Source: Siphonodentalium dalli
Taxonomy: Eukaryota > Mollusca > Scaphopoda > Gadilida > Siphonodentaliidae
Direction of reading: 5' to 3'
NCBI GenBank assembly: GCA_032622095.1
Contig: CP136064.1
Coordinates: forward strand, 111,090,004 to 111,154,003
Length of the DNA stretch: 64,000 bases
In this document: piece by piece, positions 1 through 12,167 of the stretch
Position numbering within the stretch: the stretch's first letter is position 1
How the letters are laid out: every line of letters begins with the position of its first letter
Position numbers and translations under genes: made by a program
The notes under the pieces: generated by a model
The model's input: the letters and a program-made list of their open reading frames with translations, nothing else
Database searches by the model: none
Told to the model about the DNA's origin: nothing

Positions 1-74
1 ATCGATAATAAAGCCCTGCATCAACAATCACCAAATCATAGACATACCACACAGATTCCACAACATCATAGATA

Positions 75-288
75 CAGTAATGCTCTAAGTAATCGACCCC
101 TTTAACCACAGCAGAATTATGGGTAACTTTTCAGGATTTAGTCGGAAACATGGCTTGTTGCCATTCATCGGAAAGCTCTCAGTGAGAGCTTTCTGATGAA
201 TGGCAACAAGCCATATTTCCAACTAAATCCTGAAAAGTTACCCATAATTCTTCTGTGGTCAAGGGGTCAATTATTTAGGGCATTACTG
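75..288. mobile_element. Family A palindromic MITE, copy 1
   Basis: This element of about 214 bp reads cagtaatgctcta... to ...gggcattactg and is flanked by TA on both sides. The two halves are near-perfect inverse complements around a centre near 183 (ctctcagtgagag). It has no coding capacity. The TA duplication fits Tc1/mariner-type mobilisation, by inference. Confidence 0.85.
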
Positions 289-591
289 TAAATCATACAG
301 AATTCAGGAAGATTGAGGAGGATTCCATTCACAATGCTGGATAAGGATGGGCATTTATTAAACTTGGCTGGTGAATGGGATGCAGGGGGTAATTACATTT
401 GGCTACGCTAGCTGCATAATCTGGGCGTAATGTGATGTCATCCATCCAAAATATCGGAATCGGGAATACACATAAGATGAGATAATCTATCAGTCATAAA
501 TATTTAAATCCATGGTATTCCATAGAAAATAAGTGAATATTGTCTATCTAAATTTTGAAGCTGCTTGATGTCAAGGTTGTTCTAGAATTGG

Positions 592-970
592 ACGTGGTAG
601 CCCAGTGGTTAGAGTGTGGGACTTGTAATGGTGTTAATGCACTGGTGTGAGTTCACGTCCAGTCAGTGAACTATCATCTCCGCTATCATGGCCTGATCAA
701 GCGGTGTGTGTGCTATATATAGCCACACACTGTTTCAAATCTCGTGCCAGGTTGTGACCCTTGGGCAAGGTCACTTGTACTGTGCTCGCATCGTAGTACC
801 TAGATGAGAAATAGGGACCTGGTTGTTGGGTATAAAGTGTAAGCCATGAAGCGCCACTATGGCAGCATGCAGAAGACTTGACATTACTCAACAGCTGGGA
901 TAATAATGTGAAGCGCTTAGGGGCCTCGCGGGGATAGGCACTATATAAGCTCCATCATTATTATTATTAT
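592..970 (+). mobile_element. tRNA-derived SINE
   Basis: A tRNA-like head (ggtagcccagtggttagagt as A box, gagttcacgtcc as a diverged B box) leads into a body containing cccttgggcaaggtcactt and gcactatataagctcc, and ends in an (ATT)n tail. This is the classical layout of a Pol III SINE mobilised by a LINE. I could not find a clear target duplication. It does not fold as an intact tRNA. Confidence 0.7.
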
Positions 971-1647
971 AAAATTAAAAGTTTAATGAAAATGCAATGG
1001 TTTCATCATAGATGTAAATTTTTTTCACATATTGGATTCGTTTATACCACAATTTTCTTGACATACACAAATTGTTTTTTTTTAAATATTGGATTGGTCT
1101 ATACCATAGTTTTCTTGACATACACCAATTGGGTTTCGTTCAATTTCATGATGAAAAAGCAAATTTGTCTTGTGGCTGTTGCTGTGCGTTTTATTTTATT
1201 ATGCTGGTCTTGAAAAATCAGATAATTTCTCTCTGCTCAGCGTAATTTGCCCATTTCTACCCACAGTATGAATGGAATCTTTCCTTGCGTTTTCCAGGAT
1301 GAACAACGCTCAACCATGACAATGATCTATGATAACCACTTAACTGTATTCACTAGAGAAGACATAAGGTTAATTTCAAGGCAGAGATAACTGGAGCCTC
1401 AAATTATGATTGTATGGTTTTGAAAATTGAACACAACGAACAGGTAAGGCCTCAGTAATGCTGAAGGGGTCATTTTTGACACATTTTGGGGTTTTATTTA
1501 CCTAGATATAAGAATCAGTGTTTTGGGTACCCAGCTTGCCCTTTGCAGTTTTATTCTAAGTAAGTTATCAATATTGTTAAAGTTATATTTCCAAGAAAAA
1601 GCAATTAATAGATAGAATATCATCCTCAAATTTTTCAAAAAACAAAT
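971..1647. other. Non-coding flank with one short duplication
   Basis: No gene is seen. A segment of about 58 bp (tggattcgtttataccac and the related tggattggtctatacca) is imperfectly duplicated in tandem at about 1031-1135. Confidence 0.5.
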
Positions 1648-1844
1648 ATATATGCGAGTCTCCCATAGGGAGCCTAGCGTATATAAGAGAATACTTTGGC
1701 CTAACAGTATTTATCTTGATCTTGTAAGTCAGTGCATTCTCTTATATATGCGAGGCTCCCTATGGGAAACTTGCATATATAAGAGAATGCACTGGCACAT
1801 GATCTTTAATGCTGCACCAGCACAGTTCCCGTCATGAAAGGGTT
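1648..1844. mobile_element. Family B MITE, left-truncated
   Basis: It contains two copies of the hairpin module (tatatgcgagnctcccatag / ctatggganactngcatata) and the right terminus ...gtcatgaaaggg followed by TTAA. The left CCCTTC end is missing. Confidence 0.75.
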
Positions 1845-3815
1845 AAAGACTCATGCATAATGTAATTGGTTGGAAGATTTTTAAAAGGACCATTCACAAA
1901 ACAACGGAAAGGTCAAGCTGGGAACCAAAAACACCGTTTCCTAAAGCTTGGTACCCAATACACCAAAATGTGTTAATAATGACCCCCTTCAGCCTCCATA
2001 TCTGAGACAGTTGATTCCTTCAAATGAATTGCTAGAATACATCTTCAAAGTGAAATAATATCCAAATGAGCTGAAATGTTGGCTAAAATCGACAGCAGGA
2101 TCATACAATTGTTTCATTGCAAAAATACGTTTCAAGTGATGAAATTTCCATAATTTTCCAGACCTTTTCAATGAATTATGCATGTTACATGGTAACCAAT
2201 TAACATTGAACAACTATTTCAGACCTCAACACAAGGGGATGTATAGAGTTAAAACATTTTTTCCATATTTTGCTTGGAACATTTTCTGAGATCAATCGAG
2301 TATAAAAACCCAGTAACACATGGTTTTGGTGCATACCTAATTAAGATTTGACTATATTAATGGTTTCAACATTTGAACAACACAATCAAGCATTTGACCG
2401 GAGTTGGGAGGAAATTAATTTCAGACCATATTAGTGATATCTTTTAAATATAATATGATATATTATTTCACTGTGAACCGATACAAGACAATATTCCTAA
2501 GCCAGGAGTTGAACTTGTGCTGTCGTCATGGGCTGAGGCGCTATGACGTAGTGTATCATTTTACATTGGAATAATATATCATAATAATTAAAAGTATATA
2601 TCAGGACAGTCAATCATTATTTCGTAAATTATGTTAAAAATTCATTGAAATTTCTATTTCTATGAGTCTAATCAATTCGGTTGATATTGAGAGATCAAGT
2701 TACACCAAATAAAACATTTATGAACTGATATAAACAGCCCTCTGTAATGTAATAATTTCATTTATTTATGTTAAATGGGATTTTCCAATATATTCCCAGG
2801 TGAACATGAATTGTTGGTAAAATCAAGGTAATGGGATGATGTTCTATTGCTCATTGTGTCAGCAGTATAAATAGAAATCATCTATAGGTGTTATCATCGG
2901 ATGATATCCTATTACTCCTTGTGTTAGAAGTGTAAAGTGAATCATTCATAGATGTTATTGGTGTCCACAGGGAAGGCTACAGGGACATGAGCCCGAAGAG
3001 AACATTAAATATGAATGAACAATAGCAAACTGTATCGAGACACATTATAAACATTAAAGATTGTCTATCTCTTTCCAGAAAGCTTGATATAGATTCTGGG
3101 GTTTAAAATAATATATATGAATCAAGTACACCTGCCCGGAGAGTTTCTATGAATTAATATAAATTTTATAAACAAATTTTATATAAACAACTTTCTTATA
3201 TGCCTTTTGGTCAATATAAATAAATTGCTAGATTTACATCCAACTTTTCAGAAAAATGGGGTTGGAGGGTGAATTTATTTTTTAATATTTTATTCTTCCT
3301 AACATAAATGGTAATGGACAGTTCTAGATATTGAAGCAGTATTCTATCTTATATAAAAAATTGTAGTTTTGATAAAAATAGACTGATTAATGGGTTATCG
3401 AAATGTAATTTGACGGTGGTTTTAAGGCATGAGAAAAAAGTTTACATAAAAAATATCCAAATAAAAAAAAATAGGGTGGGGAGGGGATGTAATTCTAGCA
3501 TTTGTAGTCTTGAAATCAGGATTTATAATAATTAAGTTGTTGTTGTTGTAATTGTGGCCCGGAAGAGATAAACGATCTTTAATAACTATGTCAGTGTCCT
3601 AATAATTGTGGGTAAACCCTTTCTAATCTGAGGCATAACAGTTACAATTGTACCAATAGCAAAGATATTTCAATGAAAAGAGAGCTAAAATTAATACTAC
3701 CATGTACTGATAAATACAGGCAAGTCTGATTATAATTTTCTGAATGGTTTAAGTCAAAATGACTTAAAATATTATGATTGGGTAGGTAATTCTGAAAATT
3801 GAATAGGTCAATATG
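1845..3815. other. Non-coding AT-rich DNA
   Basis: No exon with splice signals or named repeat was recognised. A weak ~70 bp duplication (gatgatgttctattgctca / gatgatatcctattactcc) lies at about 2834-2960. Confidence 0.5.
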
Positions 3816-4027
3816 CAGTAATGCCCTAAATAATCGACTCCTTAACCACAGCAGAATTATGGGTAACTTTTCAGGATTTAGTCGGAGATATGGCTTGTTG
3901 CCATTCATCGGAAAGCTCTCACTGAGAGATTCCGATGAATGGCAGCAATTCATATTTCCGACTAAATCCTGAAAAGTTATCCATAATTCTGCTGTGGTTA
4001 AGGAGTCGATTATTTAGGGCATTACTC
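3816..4027. mobile_element. Family A palindromic MITE, copy 2
   Basis: Full-length palindrome, cagtaatgccctaaataatc to ttatttagggcattact, with the usual central ctctcactgagag. The right terminal G is changed and no TA duplication is obvious. Confidence 0.8.
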
Positions 4028-4099
4028 TCAGGTGCCCAATAATAGTGTCAGCACGATTACTAATTTTGGAGAAAATTCCCAACAATCACTATTATTTGG

Positions 4100-4253
4100 C
4101 ATTTAGTCGGAAATATGGCTTGTTGCCATTCATCGGAAAGCTCTCAGGGAGAGCTTTCCGATGAATGGCAACAAGCCATATTTCCGACGAAATATTGAAA
4201 AGTTACCCATACTTCTGCTGTGGTTAAGAAGTCGATTACTTAGAGCATTACTG
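4100..4253. mobile_element. Family A palindromic MITE, copy 3, left-truncated
   Basis: The left arm starts inside the element at atttagtcggaaatatgg; the right arm is complete to gagcattactg followed by TA. It lies 72 bp from copy 2. Confidence 0.75.
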
Positions 4254-4793
4254 TAGATCAATCAAGTAGGTCACCTCAAATTTATGCATCAAATGTCAAT
4301 GACCTAACTGCTTATAATCCGGCTTGCAGTAAGTTAAGTCAATGTTATTTTAGGGACAAGTATGTTTCAAAAAAGATAAAATTTCCCCATTCATTCAGAT
4401 GAAGCCAGATGACTGCACACAGATATGGAACACATTTAATACACTGAAATAGCCGAAAGAAATTAATTCTCTGAATGTTGCTTCAAGAAATCACACTTAG
4501 AACAGGTTAGCTACACAAAATTTGGCTTTGATGGAAGAGAACAGAATTTTAGGCAAGTAGTCAAACCAATGTAGTGACTAACAATCCTGCATCGAACTTG
4601 GTGACCAATGGATGTAGCTTCACTTTCCTCAAGCATACTTGACTAGTTTGGCAGACTCAAAAGCATTCGCTTATACTATTGTTTTACTGTTCCAGCCTAT
4701 TTCACATGGGGAGGATTCACTCACATACATACTAGTACTGATTCCCTTCATCTCTAAATACGGATTATGTGCAAGCAGATGTGACCACATTAA
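4254..4793. other. Non-coding DNA
   Basis: Neither a gene nor a named repeat is seen. Confidence 0.5.
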
Positions 4794-5144
4794 AGGGTAC
4801 TGTACACAAAATCCGGCCATTTATGGGACCATCTCCTTTTATACTCAACATGTATATATATATGACACAATTGAATGAATTTGAGCCATAGATTAGTGCA
4901 AAATACACTTGTGTGCTCTATGAACGATGCAAATAACCTGATAATTATAACGAAAATGAATAAATGGAGTCATAAATTCATTTTCATTATAATTACCATT
5001 TTGTTTGCATACGAGTGTCTGTATATCACACAAGTGTATTTTGCACTAATCTATGGCTCAAATTCATTCATTTGTTGCATATATTTTGTTGAGTATAAAA
5101 GGAGATGGTCCCATAAATGGCCGGATTTAGTGTACAGTACCCCT
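4794..5144. mobile_element. Family D foldback element, copy 1 (TTAA-flanked)
   Basis: A 351 bp inverted repeat with termini agggtactgtacac / gtgtacagtacccct, both sides flanked by TTAA (4790-4793 and 5145-5148). Arms extend far inward (gagccatagattagtgcaaa on both strands). TTAA duplication is the piggyBac-type signature. There is no transposase. Confidence 0.8.
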
Positions 5145-5192
5145 TTAAGTTTTATTTGCTGGATTTAGACATAATTCCTAGTCTAAACTATT

Positions 5193-5440
5193 GACGGGAG
5201 CTGTGCTGGTGCAGCATTAAAGACCCTGTCCATGCGCATTCTCTTATATATGCGGGTCTCCCATAGGGAGCCTCACACATATAAGAGAATGTGCTGGCTT
5301 ACAAGGTCAAGATAAATATTGCTAGGCCAATGTATTCATTTATAAATGTGAGGCTCCCTATGGGAGACTCGCATATATAAGAGAATGCATTGGCACAGGA
5401 TTTTTGCAAAATTTCAGGAAGCTCCAGTCATGGATGGGTT
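5193..5440. mobile_element. Family B MITE, copy 2
   Basis: Near-complete unit: the gacgggagctgtgctggtgc end, two hairpin modules, then gctccagtcatggatggg and TTAA. Confidence 0.78.
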
Positions 5441-6034
5441 AATATTTTGGACAGAAAATGTCTAGTGTGAGTCAATTATTTTCAAGGTGGTAACATGTGA
5501 AACTCTTGCTACAGAGAATGTGTGGGTGGAAACAACTGAATATGCTAAATATAGTAACATTTTCAGTAAATTTGTCATGACTACTATATATCATTGCAAA
5601 TAATAGATATATTTGGTTTTGTGTTTATTACACTTCTGATAGACATCTGCTATCTGATGTTATCCAATTTCTCAATGTTATATTCTCATCTTATTATGTT
5701 TGGAGATGATTTTTTTAAAAGTTCCAGTCTAAATTGTGTGTGCCAATATCCATTCCACATGTGTGGAAGAGTTTTAAAAATGAACTTTGACACAGAATAG
5801 TCTGTCAGCAACAGGCATATAATGAAAATAAGTACCATACATCTGCTTGTACCGAATCTGCAACAGTACTCTCAAACAATCAGAAATGTGTATGAGTGAG
5901 GCATCCACGACGTATTTGTCCTTTTATGAATCGCTTTCTTCTGCAGTGTGTGCTTGCATGAGGAAGATGAAGCTAGCAATGTAAATGCAGCACCATATGA
6001 ACATAGTATAAAATTATCACAATCATAGGCGCCA
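5441..6034 (-). other. Likely 3' UTR and downstream flank of the MAP4K5-like gene
   Basis: It lies directly after the TGA at 6035. A minus-strand AATAAA is at 5624-5629. No other feature is seen. Transcript extent cannot be read from sequence. Confidence 0.4.
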
Positions 6035-6122
6035 TCAAAACATGTTCTCATGTCCTGCGAGAACATACAGGTTTGAGTTATCTTTGGGCTGGTCTGTAGG
6101 CCGACTTTCCAGAACAATTACC
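6035..6122 (-). CDS. MAP4K5: MAP4K5-like last coding exon with stop codon
   Basis: Acceptor ...atatattttttttgcag precedes 88 coding bases. The first G completes the SDR arginine; 28 residues follow (VIVLESRPTDQPKDNS, then NLYVLAGHENMF) and TGA is at 6035-6037. The LESRPT-NSNLY-LAGHEN ending is the conserved C-terminus of MAP4K3/5, so the stop is in the expected place. The 3' UTR runs below 6035; a possible AATAAA on the minus strand is at 5624-5629, but the cleavage site is unproven. Palindrome family A inserted at 6153, 28 bp from the acceptor. Confidence 0.95.
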
Positions 6123-6152
6123 CTGCAAAAAAAATATATCTCATGTGAAATA

Positions 6153-6372
6153 CAGTAATGGCTAATGCTCTAATTAATCGACTTCTTAACCACAGCATAA
6201 TTATGGGTGACTTTTCAGGATTTAGTTTGAAATATGGCTTGTTGACATTCATCGGAAAGCTCTCGGGGAGAGCTTTCCAATGAATGGCAACAAGCCATAT
6301 TTCCGACTAAATCCTGAAAAGTTACCCATAATTCTGCTGTGGTTAAGAAGTCGATTAATTAGAGCATTACTG
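6153..6372. mobile_element. Family A palindromic MITE, copy 4, next to the last-exon acceptor
   Basis: Full palindrome flanked by TA (6151-6152, 6373-6374), with a small internal stutter at the left end (cagtaatggctaatgctcta). The last-exon acceptor AG is 28 bp away. Confidence 0.85.
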
Positions 6373-6538
6373 TAGGAGCTACAATATATTTGTTTTATGC
6401 CCTGGGTTTCCCCAAGTAACTATCTGATGGACCCATATCTAAAGGGGGGGGGGTTGCTAGATCAGAGGCAAACACATTGTCTGATTCAATGGGCTGTTTA
6501 TTATAAAACAACCATAAATGTATATCATATACCAAACT

Positions 6539-6562
6539 ATATATATATATATATATATATAT
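6539..6562. repeat. (TA)n microsatellite
   Basis: About 11-12 uninterrupted TA units. Confidence 0.9.
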
Positions 6563-6697
6563 TGTATATACAAGCGAACAATAGGTTTGCCACAAAGGTG
6601 AGGCCATAAGCGCCACAGGAGTGACACATAAGAGACACCCCAGCCCCACCCAGAAGTAGAAAAAATAATTGGGGAACAGTTTTCAACATATTATTAA

Positions 6698-7032
6698 CCC
6701 TTTGGTAAGTAGAACAACATATATGTCGCGGTATGGTTCGTGAGTGGAACGACATATATGTCGTTTCAGGAAGTGTCATTTTTATTTAGACATAACTTCA
6801 ATTAATCTTCTGATTTATAAATGAATTGTATAGGAGATATTTTGATTAATATAATGTCCCAATGTATAAATGCAATAGATTATGATAGCACATGTAACAG
6901 AAAATACACATAAATTAAAACTAATGATTGGACCCTTTTGACCCAAACTTGTTAATAATTATTGCTATAAAGTTAACGTTAAATTCACGCATGACGTCAT
7001 GTATGTGATGTTATAAATACTCTCCAAAGGGT
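6698..7032. mobile_element. Family P short element (TTAA-flanked, CCCTTTGG termini)
   Basis: TTAA-CCCTTTGG at the left and CCAAAGGG-TTAA at the right bound about 335 bp of non-coding AT-rich DNA. The left part carries two gacatatatgtc palindromes. The ends and target site resemble non-autonomous piggyBac elements. Confidence 0.7.
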
Positions 7033-7077
7033 TAAGTATCTGCCAAATAAGTAATGAACACTTCACATGTATACATA

Positions 7078-7295
7078 CATGTATGTCATCATACCTCATT
7101 GTATAGATGTGGGACATATGGTGACTTGTATATGCAACTGCCATGTATCAACCCTTTCGTATAAGTACTTATGTCATCATACCTCATGCTATAGTTGTGG
7201 GACATGAGGTAACTTTAATTATACATTATCCAATAAGAATTGAACCCTTCACATTTGTCCCTCGTGATATAGTTGTGGGCATGAGGTGACATTAA
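7078..7295. repeat. Short imperfect tandem repeat (~100 bp unit, three copies)
   Basis: The motif catacctcannntatagntg, tgggacatnnggtga recurs three times with decay, interspersed with aaccctt segments. Confidence 0.55.
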
Positions 7296-8397
7296 TAGAA
7301 CACTCAAATTTTAAAAGCTGATCCAAGTGCACAATATAAAATCACCTAGGCACAGTGTTACAGCATTAACCCTTTATATACTAAATTGTTTCTCCCATAT
7401 CCCATATCTCCCATGGTATCATCTTATTGATCAACATATATTTTGATACCAGGGAAAAATATTATTATGTGTATTTTGGAGCGCAAATCGCAATGTGGCT
7501 TTAAATTTGTTTTAAAAAATTACACAACCCTTTATGCAAAATGATCCACTTCGAAAACTTTATATTATAATACCCCAGCAGAGTGTTTCATGCCACTTAA
7601 TACCATAAGTGTCTCAGTTACATTTTATAGTCAACCTAAATTTATCCAACAACAGAGAGCCATTGGTAAGAAAATCCAACTATGCTATAAGTATGAGTGG
7701 ATCGACAGGAGCCACACATTTACCAGGAGCCCGTTCGAAGGGCAACCTTTGTTCACAACCTGTCATTTTGCAGCACACTCAAGTGGCAGTTTTGTGTTGC
7801 TGATTAATATCTTATAGGGGTATCAATAAATACAAAACAATGACTCAGGTAATGTCGAATGGGCGGTTAAATTGACATTTTGATTATGACCGGGGTGAGA
7901 TAGTACAATTCACTTCCACCTGAAAGTAGCAAGGAAACAATAAAGGTCCAATGACCAACTAAATTTATATAAATTGTGACTCACTTAATATTAGGGCAAA
8001 CGTGTTGTGATCTAATTTCTCAATTGTTAAAGACATATTATGTACTTGTTCGGGGGCGTGGAACTGATAAGTTAGTATTCAGGGACTATACTAACTGGAG
8101 GAATGTAACTTTCTACTAACATTGTTGAAAATATGAAGCAAATAGACCGTACCACTCCATAGAAATCATCGTCTGAACTACGCTCAATTGTAAATATTTA
8201 CTATTCGATTTGGGACGCATCTATAGGCGATAAACTAACGAAAAAGATTTTGCCATCGAGAGCCACTGTATTTAATTAATATATAAGAATGGCAGTGTGT
8301 TGTCGATTTGGATACAATATTTATAAAAATAACTACTTTGAACAAGATTATTCTCCATTTCTATTTGATCACCCTACCGGAGTGTTTCACATCACTT
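7296..8397. other. Non-coding DNA with a family C left-end remnant
   Basis: A TTAACCCTTTATATACTAAA end of family C lies at about 7366-7410, without its right end. Nothing else is recognised. Confidence 0.5.
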
Positions 8398-8645
8398 TAA
8401 ACCTTTCTATACTGAATAGATTCTCCCATTCAACTATAAAAGTATGCATTATTATTATCTATTATTCATTTGGAGGGATGTTCAGGTAATGAGAGCAGAC
8501 GACAGACATGCAAAAAATGACACAAGTGCAGAAGGATTCATATTCTTTGGTCAGATAATACCGGGGTATGGTCATTAGTTGAACTTATTATCTGAACATT
8601 TCCTAAAGGAACTACTCGTCAATGAGTATTTAGTATAGAAACAGT
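8398..8645. mobile_element. Family C MITE, copy (diverged ends)
   Basis: The internal order of family C is intact: tggattctcccattcagttat-like end, ctattattcatttggaggga, gcagaagga, then ttgaacttattatctgaaca and tagtatagaaa. The terminal CCCTTT is mutated on both sides. Confidence 0.65.
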
Positions 8646-8896
8646 TAAGGGGAAGGTCAAGTAAGCAATTTTGAAAGGTTATTTGCATGAAAACCTCTGG
8701 AGCAAAAATTACAAAATAACAAGTGTTACAGGGTGTGACTTTTTATAATAGTGAATAATACTAAATAGCTAGTTTTCTGACAGATGGCTTGTATCTTTAG
8801 CATGTTTGTAGATTTATTTTTAAATTTTATACTGATTTTTCAAAAGTAGGCTGTTATTCCATAAAAATATATATATAACGAGAATTGATCATTTAA

Positions 8897-9253
8897 AGGG
8901 GTACTGTACACTAAATCCAGCCATTTAGGGGACCATCTCCTTTTTTACTGAACAGAATATATGCAACAATATAATGAATTTGAGCCATGGATTAGTGCAA
9001 AATATACTTGCATACTTTATGAACGATGCAAACAACACGGTAATTATAATGAAAATGAATTTATGACTGGAGTCATTATAATTACCATGTTGTTTGCATC
9101 CTTCATAGAGCACGCAGGTATATTTTGCACTAATCCATGGCTAAAATTCATTATTGTTGCATATATTCAAATTAATTCATTTGTTGTATATATTCTGTTG
9201 AGTATAAAAGGAGATGGTCCCATAAATGGCTGGATTTAGTGTACAGTACCCCT
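8897..9253. mobile_element. Family D foldback element, copy 2 (TTAA-flanked)
   Basis: A 357 bp foldback with aggggtactgtacac / gtgtacagtacccct termini and TTAA at 8893-8896 and 9254-9257. Strong internal complementarity includes ggtaattataatgaaaatg. It is related to the copy at 4794-5144. Confidence 0.82.
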
Positions 9254-9469
9254 TTAACTAATCTACTGACAGTTAAATGTTATGACTGACAAATGATATA
9301 CCTGGTTTAGTTACCGAACAACAACTTTATATATAACCTTTCCTCTGGAGATTTGCACGAAAATTCCCAATTCATAATTGGTTTATGCCCCCACCCTATT
9401 CAACATTTTATACCACTGGATTATGATGGAAGTTATTAAGGTATGAAAACATTCTACCACCCAATGACT

Positions 9470-9491
9470 CCCCCCCCCCCCCCCCCCCCCT
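9470..9491. repeat. Poly-C tract
   Basis: An uninterrupted run of about 21 C. Confidence 0.9.
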
Positions 9492-9683
9492 CACTAAACC
9501 GACCTGCAAACTGCCACCAACACACACTGCCTCCCCACCTCATCCTCCTGAAGGCCCTGCCATAACCCTAGGCTATAATATAAGGTTATACCACTACACT
9601 GGCACAGAAAGGGCGGCATAATAAGTACTGGAATCTTAAATGTACAGTAACAGTCCCGGAGGTATAAGACATATTGTGGGAAA

Positions 9684-11119
9684 CAAGCCTGAGTTTAGTG
9701 TGCCTGTCATTTACAGAATGAGGTCCCCAGAAGGTGAATTTAGTGACGCTATCCTGCATAGCAGACTAGCATCACCAAATTCACCCTCTGGGGACCTCGT
9801 TCTGCATGGTCTCATCTGTCATGGGAGACATAGACTCAGATTGAAGTTCCCAAATTGTTAATATTGTGATGTACACCCATTGGGAACCTCGATTATGCAA
9901 TGTGTCGTCTGCCAATTTGGGGATATAGAGAAACTAAACTAAAACAAGAGCTACGCTGGGCGTGCAATATACGCCCTCTCTTGGGTCGGCGGAAACTGGT
10001 AAAAAAGGGACATAACTCTGGTAAAAATTGGCGGACGGAACTCAAATTTGAACTTGACCTGTGTTTTGGTGGGAGAAAGTAATATACCAAATTATCATTG
10101 AATCCGATAAGCTCTAGTAAAGTTATCATGCGGATAACAAATTTCAGGGATTTTCTAAGTCAAATTACGTCAAATAAGGGGCATAACTCCGGTGAAAATT
10201 GGCGGACGGAACCCAAATTCGAACTTAAGCTGTCTTTTCTCCTAATAAACCCACATACCAAATTTGATTGAAATCGGTTCACTCTAACTAAAGTTATCAT
10301 CCGGACAACAAATTTCATGGATTTTCTAAGTCAAATTACGTCAAAAAAGGGGCCATAACTCTCGCAAAAATTATCGGATTAAAACGAAATTCGGACTTGA
10401 GCTGTATTTCGATATATGTAATCCACAAAAATACGGATTTTGCGTATAAACATTCCAAAATTGAGTTATCATCCGGAAACCAAAAAACATAAGAAAAACA
10501 GAATTTTCTGAGTCGAAAAAGGGGCATAACTCTGCCAAAAATGGTCGGACAGAACCCAAGTTCGAACTTGACCTGTGTTTTGGTGGGAGAAAGTAATATA
10601 CCAAATTTGGATTCATTCCGATAAACTATACTAAAGTTATCATCCGGACAACAAATTTCAAGGATTTTCTAAGTCAAAAAACGTTAAATAAGGGGCATAA
10701 CTCCGGTGAAAATTGGCGGGCGGAACCCAAATTCGAACTTGAACTTACTTTTCGGCTAATAAACCCACATACCAAATTTTACTAATTTTGGTTCACTCTA
10801 ACTAAAGTTATCATCCGGACAACAGGTTAACGGACGGACGCCCGCCCGGACGCCCGCCCGGACGCCCGGACGGACAGACCAATACTATAATACGGCCTTT
10901 TTTTCAAAAGGGCGTATAAAAAGAAATAGAATCTATGTGAAGAAGTTTCAATAGAAATTTTGATAATAAAGAAACTTTCCAGAGAAGATGAGGCCTGAGC
11001 AGAATGAGGTCCCCAGATGGTTAATTTACTGATGCTAGCCTGCTATGCGGGATAGCGTCACTAAATCCCACTCTCGGGACCTCATTCTGCAAATGACAGG
11101 CACACTAAATTCAGGCTTG
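9684..11119. mobile_element. Family E hAT-like palindromic element, interrupted by family F
   Basis: Termini caagcctg / caggcttg have flanks gtgggaaa and ctgggaaa (7 of 8 bases equal), as expected for an 8 bp hAT duplication. Each end carries a strong inverted repeat (tgaggtccccagaaggtgaa / ttcaccctctggggacct). A family F element at 9941-10921 splits it; without that it is about 455 bp, like the intact copy at 11357-11799. Confidence 0.75.
9941..10921. mobile_element. Family F element, copy 1 (tandem-core)
   Basis: About 0.98 kb starting aacaagagctacgctgggcg and ending in a ggacgcccgcccggacg-rich microsatellite, then a hairpin (acggcc..ggcgt) and tataaa. The core holds repeated units of about 100 bp built on ggggcataactcnggnaaaa, gaacttgacctgt and aaagttatcatccgga. 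It is nearly identical to 23821-24751 but has 19 bp extra near the 5' end. A tandem core, microsatellite and end hairpins recall Helentron-derived elements; that placement is inference. Confidence 0.75.
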
Positions 11120-11356
11120 CTGGGAAAGTATAATGTCAATTCCAGTAGCTGTTTGATTGCATGGGACATTGACTTCTATTTGTAATTGTCACACACTTCG
11201 TTGACCTCGGTTTATGTATTTTCACTACCTGCTGTTCTGTTTACTATGTTACCATAGCGAATACAACCAAACATCTATCAAGCAAACAGAAACAAATTTT
11301 TCCAATAAAGCAAAGACAGGAATTGAGTTAGTAGTGATTTTCTCTTAGCTGATTTC

Positions 11357-11799
11357 CAAGCCTGCAAATAGTGTGTCAGACTGTGTCTGTCATTTGCAAG
11401 ATGAGGTCCCCAGAGGGTGAATTTAGTGATGTTATCCCACCGACCAAATTCACCCTCTGGGAACCTCATTCTGCTTAGGCCTCAACAGCTATGTGAGACC
11501 TATAGGATCAGATTGAAGTTCCCCAGTTGAAGTTGGTGATGTTCACCCATTAGTCACCTCCATTATGCATTTTATCTTCTGCAAATTAGGTGATATAGAA
11601 ACTGAAGAGAAGGGAAAAAGTAACTAAAAACAATGTTAATTTGAGACTATAAATAATTCCCAGAAGGTCAGGTGCAAGCAGAATGAGGTCCTCAGAGGGT
11701 TAATTTGGTGATGCTAGCCCACTATGTGGGATAGCATCAGTAAATTCACCCTCTGACGACCTCATTCTGCAAATGACAGACAGACTATTTACAGGCTTG
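11357..11799. mobile_element. Family E hAT-like element, intact copy with 8 bp TSD
   Basis: A 443 bp element, caagcctgcaaatag to ctatttacaggcttg, bounded by ctgatttc at 11349-11356 and 11800-11807. Each end holds a palindromic block (gatgaggtccccagagggtg / caccctctgggaacctcatt). It is non-coding; the short ORFs come from the palindromes. Confidence 0.85.
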
Positions 11800-11923
11800 C
11801 TGATTTCGGTTTATCCCCAAGAGAATCACATTTATATAAGCTGTTCCGTTATGGTCCATTAACTCCGATTAACCTAACATTATTATTTTTTTTTTATCAT
11901 GATGTTAATTGGTACCCACAATT

Positions 11924-12164
11924 AACCCTTTCTTTACTAAATACACATTGACAAATATGGTAGCTCCCTTGGTCAGATAATAATTTCAACAAATGCATCT
12001 AGGCCCTTTGTTGAACTTATTATCAGAACATTTCCAACCATTGAATATGAATCGGTCTGCATGTACTTATATTATCATTTCGCCTCTCTGTCATCTGGTT
12101 ATATTCCCTGAGCATCATTTCAGATGAATAATAGAATGGGAGAATCCATTAGTATATAAAGGTT
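11924..12164. mobile_element. Family C MITE, reverse orientation
   Basis: TTAACCCTTTCTTTACTAAA left end, ttgaacttattatcagaaca inside, and ccattagtatataaagg right end that abuts TTAACCC of the next element. Confidence 0.72.
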
Positions 12165-12167
12165 AAC

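Noticed and set aside
592-660. Functional tRNA gene
   Set aside because: Only A/B-box-like elements, no cloverleaf, and it continues into a SINE body with an ATT tail.
5872-6117. 81-codon minus-strand ORF overlapping the last MAP4K5-like exon
   Set aside because: It is in a different frame from the conserved NLYVLAGHEN reading; the spliced frame is supported by phase and family motifs.
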